Below, one piece after another: positions 23,967 to 26,805 of a DNA stretch of 26,805 bases; positions within the stretch are counted from its first letter, which is position 1, and each line of letters begins with the position of its first letter. The position numbers and the translations under genes are program-made. The notes under the pieces were generated by a model, which was not told the DNA's origin, ran no database searches, and worked only from the letters and a program-made list of their open reading frames with translations. The DNA is from Peptoclostridium sp965368085 (lineage in GTDB: Bacteria; Bacillota; Clostridia; Peptostreptococcales; Peptostreptococcaceae), in the NCBI GenBank assembly GCA_965368085.1, contig CBDULP010000026.1:1-26805 (forward strand). Direction: 5' to 3'.

Positions 23967-24209
23967 TTGAAATCTACAGGTGTTGTAAGGAAAGTCGACG
24001 AACTAGGTAGAATAGTAATCCCAATAGAGCTTAGAAGAAATCTTTCAATCGCAGAAAAAGACGCTCTTGAAATTTATGTTGACGGTGAATCTATAATCCT
24101 TAAAAAATACGAGCCAGCATGCATATTCTGTGGAAATGCAAAGGACATAAAAGTTTACCAGGGTAAAAACATCTGCCCTGAGTGCCTAAATACACTGGCA
24201 AATCTTTAA
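23967..24209 (+). CDS. abrB: AbrB-family transition-state regulator
   Basis: An 80-residue swapped-hairpin DNA-binding protein that in Bacillus and clostridia represses stationary-phase genes during growth. KSTGVVRKVDELGRIVIPIE (2-21) and LRRNLSIAEKDALEIYVDGE are nearly identical to the AbrB N-terminal domain. The C-terminal half differs from Bacillus AbrB: CIFCGN and CPEC form a CxxC...CxxC zinc-ribbon-like tail, as in clostridial members. The TTG start follows AGGAGGG. It points opposite to metG and rsmI on either side, the same inverted arrangement as in B. subtilis. Confidence 0.94.
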   Translation: MKSTGVVRKVDELGRIVIPIELRRNLSIAEKDALEIYVDGESIILKKYEPACIFCGNAKDIKVYQGKNICPECLNTLANL

Positions 24210-24221
24210 TATTTGAATTTT

Positions 24222-24252
24222 AAAAGGCGGACAAAATTGTCCGCCTTTTTTT
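24222..24252. terminator. bidirectional terminator between abrB and rsmI
   Basis: GGCGGACA and TGTCCGCC enclose an AAAT loop (24227-24246), with A4 before and T7 after. It serves the convergent abrB and rsmI genes. Confidence 0.9.
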
Positions 24253-24287
24253 ATAGTCAAAAATAAATTCAGTTGTATGCATTAGGC

Positions 24288-25130
24288 TTATATTTCCAAA
24301 ACTTCCTTGTATACTTCGTTTTTGTGCACTCCCCTCAGCTTGGCCGTCTTTTTTATGGCGTCCTTTTTGCTGAGACCCTCTTTTTCCATAAATCTAACAA
24401 CGCATTCCAGGTGAGTCAGCCCTTCCATTTCGTCCTTCTCTTCATCCTCAACATACTTGGACGAACCCTCTATAACGACCACAAATTCTCCTCTTGGTTT
24501 TGAAACTTTAAAATGGTCTATGCAGCCCGCTATGTCTCCTCTTATGGTCTCCTCATACACCTTTGTAATCTCCCTTGCAACCGATATCTTTCTGTTGCCC
24601 AATACTTCAAGGCATGACTCAAGCATCCCCAAAAGTCTGTGTGGGGCTTCATAGAATATTATAGTGCATTTTTCCCTGGAAATGCCCTCAAGCTGTTTTC
24701 GCCTCTCCTTTTTGTCCCTGCCCAAGAATCCCAAAAACATGAATCTGCCGGCAGGAAGCCCTGACGCTACAAGAGCTGTGACAAATGCGCTCGGTCCGGG
24801 AAGAACCTCGACTCTTATGCCTTCTTCTATTGCCAGTTTCACAAGATCTTCTCCAGGATCGGATATTCCAGGCATTCCCGCATCTGAAACCACCGCTGCG
24901 CTTTGCCCCTCACTTATTCTCCATATTATTTCCGGACCTCTTGTATTTTTATTGTGCTCATGATAGCTCACAAGCGGCTTTGATATTTCATAGTGGTTTA
25001 AAAGCCCAAGGGTCCTTCTTGTGTCCTCCGCCGCTACAAAGTCTACGCTCTTAAGCACATTTATGGTCCTTATCGTTATGTCTTCAAGGTTTCCTATTGG
25101 AGTTGCACAAACATACAGTGTTCCGCTCAT
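24288..25130 (-). CDS. rsmI: 16S rRNA C1402 2'-O-methyltransferase RsmI
   Basis: RsmI methylates the ribose of C1402 in 16S rRNA with SAM, tuning the P site. The 280-residue protein has the tetrapyrrole-methylase-like fold: LYVCATPIGNLEDIT (5-19), AAEDTRRT (33-40), SDAGMPGISDPGEDLV (82-97) and VVVIEG. The C-terminal tail (KKDAIKKTAKLRGVHKNEVYKEV) is the RsmI helix-turn-helix-like extension. The ATG at 25130 is one base after the yabB stop; the site GGGGCG overlaps the end of yabB, so the two are coupled, as in B. subtilis apart from yazA. Confidence 0.96.
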   Translation of the reverse strand: MSGTLYVCATPIGNLEDITIRTINVLKSVDFVAAEDTRRTLGLLNHYEISKPLVSYHEHNKNTRGPEIIWRISEGQSAAVVSDAGMPGISDPGEDLVKLAIEEGIRVEVLPGPSAFVTALVASGLPAGRFMFLGFLGRDKKERRKQLEGISREKCTIIFYEAPHRLLGMLESCLEVLGNRKISVAREITKVYEETIRGDIAGCIDHFKVSKPRGEFVVVIEGSSKYVEDEEKDEMEGLTHLECVVRFMEKEGLSKKDAIKKTAKLRGVHKNEVYKEVLEI

Positions 25131-25131
25131 A

Positions 25132-25884
25132 TTATATCGCCCCTATTTTCTCGCTCGAATATATTTCTTTTATAATGTCCGTATAGCTTCCGTCTTCATT
25201 ATATACATAAAGAGGCTCCATTATCTTAAGCTCCGGTTTCCCGCCCTTTGTAAACTGAATAAGCACCATGTTAGGGCTTTTCCCCGCGCTCGGATGTACA
25301 AATTTTATGACCTTCGGTTCAAGCTTGTATTTTCTTGCCGTGCACATTATGTCCGCAAGCCTTGTAGGCCTGTGAACCATGAAAAACTTACCTCCGCTCA
25401 TCAAAAGCCTTGCCGCAGTGAATATCACATCATCCAGGCTGCATGCTATTTCATGCCTTGATATCGCCTTTTTATCGTTTGGGTTTTTAATGCCGTCAGG
25501 ATGCATGTACGGAGGATTTGACGTGACCACATTGTAAGAATTGACATCCAAATGATTTAATATCTCCTTCATATCCTCGTTTAATATTCTCACCCTGCCT
25601 TCGAGCCCGTTGAGCATTACGGACCTATTTGCCATTTCGGCTACATCACATTGTATTTCAATACCTGTGACTTCTTTCGCACTGCTCTTTCCAGCTATGA
25701 GTATGGGTATTATTCCCGTTCCCGTTCCAAGATCCACAACCTTTGATTTCGAATTTGCCTTTGTAAAGTTCGCAAGAAGCACCGCATCCATTCCAAAGCA
25801 AAATCCATTTGTATCTTGTATTATCCTCAGGCCTTTGACCTGAAGGTCGTCTATTCTCTCACCCTGCTTTATAATTACTTCCAT
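25132..25884 (-). CDS. yabB: TrmN6/YabB-family N6-adenine methyltransferase
   Basis: A SAM-dependent methyltransferase of the TrmN6 (YfiC/YabB) family, which in E. coli modifies A37 of tRNA1-Val; the exact target here is inference. From the ATG at 25884 it has 250 residues: ERIDDLQVKGLRIIQ (9-23) and FCFGMDAVLLA (28-38) are family blocks, DLGTGTGIIP (51-60) binds SAM, and NPPY (123-126) is the N6-adenine catalytic motif. An ATG at 25908 is in frame but has no ribosome site, while GGAGTAGG lies 9 bases before 25884. It heads the yabB-rsmI operon. Confidence 0.92.
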   Translation of the reverse strand: MEVIIKQGERIDDLQVKGLRIIQDTNGFCFGMDAVLLANFTKANSKSKVVDLGTGTGIIPILIAGKSSAKEVTGIEIQCDVAEMANRSVMLNGLEGRVRILNEDMKEILNHLDVNSYNVVTSNPPYMHPDGIKNPNDKKAISRHEIACSLDDVIFTAARLLMSGGKFFMVHRPTRLADIMCTARKYKLEPKVIKFVHPSAGKSPNMVLIQFTKGGKPELKIMEPLYVYNEDGSYTDIIKEIYSSEKIGAI

Positions 25885-25921
25885 AAAAAAATACCTACTC
25901 CATTTCATAAATAATGTCTAC

Positions 25922-25950
25922 ATTCTATTTTAAATTTTAAATTAGTTTCA
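25922..25950 (-). promoter_or_regulatory. possible yabB promoter
   Basis: On the minus strand TAGAAT (25927-25922) has a weak TGAAAC 17 bases upstream (25950-25945). It would start about 30 nt before the ATG. Confidence 0.35.
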
Positions 25951-26201
25951 TTTAACTTTCAACTTATTTATAATATATTTTAAATAACTTACAACTTTCA
26001 AGCTCTACAGACTTTTATATGTCGTTATTTTAAAAACAATATATTTTCGGTGTTTCATCTGCATTTAATGAAAATATTTTTTGCATTTCCCTAATCCCAT
26101 AACATTGCATCCTATGCCCCGTTGCCAGCGCATACACCAGTATTCAACTGCTACATACGCTGGTTTCTATATTTTTTATATATACTAATTTTTTTTTATT
26201 T
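25951..26201. other. A/T-rich intergenic stretch with one inverted repeat
   Basis: I see no gene here. The DNA is very A/T rich except for about 26100-26165, where CCAGCG (26125-26130) and CGCTGG (26158-26163) form an inverted repeat around a 27-base loop, followed by a T-rich tract on the plus strand. The word TGCATT recurs at 26060, 26082 and (as TTGCAT) 26105. Together with the leader to its right it separates the minus-strand yabB operon from the plus-strand transporter. Confidence 0.5.
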
Positions 26202-26230
26202 TTGAGTTTAATAATTTTTTTTGATATAAT
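26202..26230 (+). promoter_or_regulatory. promoter of the NSS transporter
   Basis: TTGAGT (26202-26207) and TATAAT (26225-26230) have a 17-base spacer. The start near 26237 gives a leader of about 243 nt. Confidence 0.72.
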
Positions 26231-26236
26231 AGTTTT

Positions 26237-26319
26237 ATGAAGTGTTTTTTTTTCGTGGAATAGCCCTTCTATCCGCTTATTTCTTGTCGAATACATCCCC
26301 TATTTCGTGATATTTTTTT
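26237..26319 (+). promoter_or_regulatory. possible leader micro-ORF and attenuator-like hairpin
   Basis: At the predicted transcript start an ATG opens a codon run M-K-C-F-F-F-V-E-stop (26237-26263) with no ribosome site. A weak hairpin, CGAATA (26288-26293) with TAT(T)TCG (26301-26307), follows and ends in T7 (26313-26319). An inverted repeat TGCATT / AATGCA lies further on at 26414-26433. No known riboswitch motif is seen in this leader. Tentative. Confidence 0.3.
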
Positions 26320-26479
26320 AACTTGGGTCTTTTGAAGTGCGCCTGTCGTATTTTTTGCTGCGGCTTGATTTGCATTGCATTTTACTATACCCGTAAAGTT
26401 ATTATTTCTTTTGTGCATTTCAAATTTAATGCATGCCAAACATCTACATTAAAATAAAATTGAAAAGAAGGTGGTTTTA

Positions 26480-26805
26480 TTGAGTAATTCTTCAAATTCC
26501 CAGGGCGGTGAAAAGTGGTCAAGCCGTTGGGGATTCATAGCTGCTACAATAGGAATGGCTATAGGTACAGGTAATATATGGCGTTTCCCAAGGGTTGCGG
26601 CAAATAACGGCGGAGGCGCTTTCATAATAGCCTGGACTGTTGCACTTTTGGTTTGGTCAATACCTCTTTTGATGGCGGAGATGGTAATAGGAAAAAAAGG
26701 TAAGACTGGAACAATCGGTTCCTTTAAGAAGTTCATAGGCAAAAACTACGCATGGATGGGTGCTTTTATTGCATTTGTATGTTTTGCAATAATGTCATAC
26801 TATTC
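26480..26805 (+). CDS. sodium-dependent transporter of the NSS/SNF family (5' part only)
   Basis: The first 108 codons of a neurotransmitter:sodium symporter family protein, cut by the window edge. After a short polar N-terminus (MSNSSNSQGGEKWSSR) comes the family signature GFIAATIGMAIGTGNIWRFP and NNGGGAF, the unwound TM1 that binds Na+ and the amino-acid substrate in LeuT. TM2 (FIIAWTVALLVWSIPLLMAEM) and the start of TM3 follow. The start is TTG at 26480, 5 bases after AAGGTGG. Bacterial members import amino acids such as Leu, Ala, Trp or Tyr with sodium; substrate is not readable here. Confidence 0.93.
   Translation, partial: MSNSSNSQGGEKWSSRWGFIAATIGMAIGTGNIWRFPRVAANNGGGAFIIAWTVALLVWSIPLLMAEMVIGKKGKTGTIGSFKKFIGKNYAWMGAFIAFVCFAIMSYY

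Noticed and set aside
26237..26479. Known riboswitch in the transporter leader
   Set aside because: I looked for glycine, T-box, SAM and lysine type cores and found none of their conserved words.
26449..26742. 97-codon minus-strand frame at the right edge
   Set aside because: It is antisense to the transporter, whose NSS signature on the plus strand is unmistakable.

Overview
The window looks like the origin-proximal chromosome of an anaerobic, low-GC Gram-positive bacterium (Clostridia). Evidence: the gene order, a T-box leader, a clostridial-type AbrB with a CxxC...CxxC tail, SpoVG, SpoVB-family flippase, PurR, RNase M5, strong GGAGG ribosome binding sites and heavy use of TTG starts. I cannot name the species; Peptostreptococcaceae or a related family is a guess. 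Read from right to left on the minus strand, the backbone matches the Bacillus subtilis order yabB-rsmI-abrB-metS-yabD(tatD)-yabE-rnmV-ksgA ... purR-spoVG-glmU-prs-pth-mfd-...-yabM. This places the replication origin beyond the right edge.

Left part (1-7115, minus strand): a pth-mfd-prsA-yabM run (tRNA rescue, transcription-coupled repair, extracytoplasmic foldase lipoprotein, wall-lipid/polysaccharide flippase). It ends at a terminator. Immediately beyond lie tandem, near-consensus promoters and a conserved leader that drive an rRNA operon off the left edge. Middle left (7200-11106, minus): prs, glmU, spoVG and purR, supplying PRPP, UDP-GlcNAc and purine/sporulation control. murC (11347-12708) is divergent from purR.

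Middle (12755-17755): a CDF metal transporter with a Cys-rich tail follows ksgA and rnmV in one operon (rRNA maturation). Then come the cell-wall protein yabE and a divergent small two-helix membrane protein. tatD follows, directly abutting metG.

Right part (17756-26805): metG sits behind a complete T-box riboswitch with an AUG (Met) specifier. Next are a MtnX-like HAD phosphatase, a tandem overlapping pair of paralogous DUF3841-like genes of unknown function behind a promoter with repeated TTTATGC words, and the NAD-salvage gene pncB. abrB, rsmI and the yabB methyltransferase follow. At the edge is the first third of a sodium-dependent (NSS/SNF) transporter with a long leader.

The genes on the plus strand (murC, the small membrane protein, the DUF3841 pair, pncB, the NSS transporter) are, apart from abrB, all absent from the B. 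subtilis order. They look like insertions into an otherwise co-oriented ancestral block. The DUF3841-like pair is the best candidate for an uncharacterised system. No CRISPR array, insertion sequence, prophage or tRNA gene was seen.
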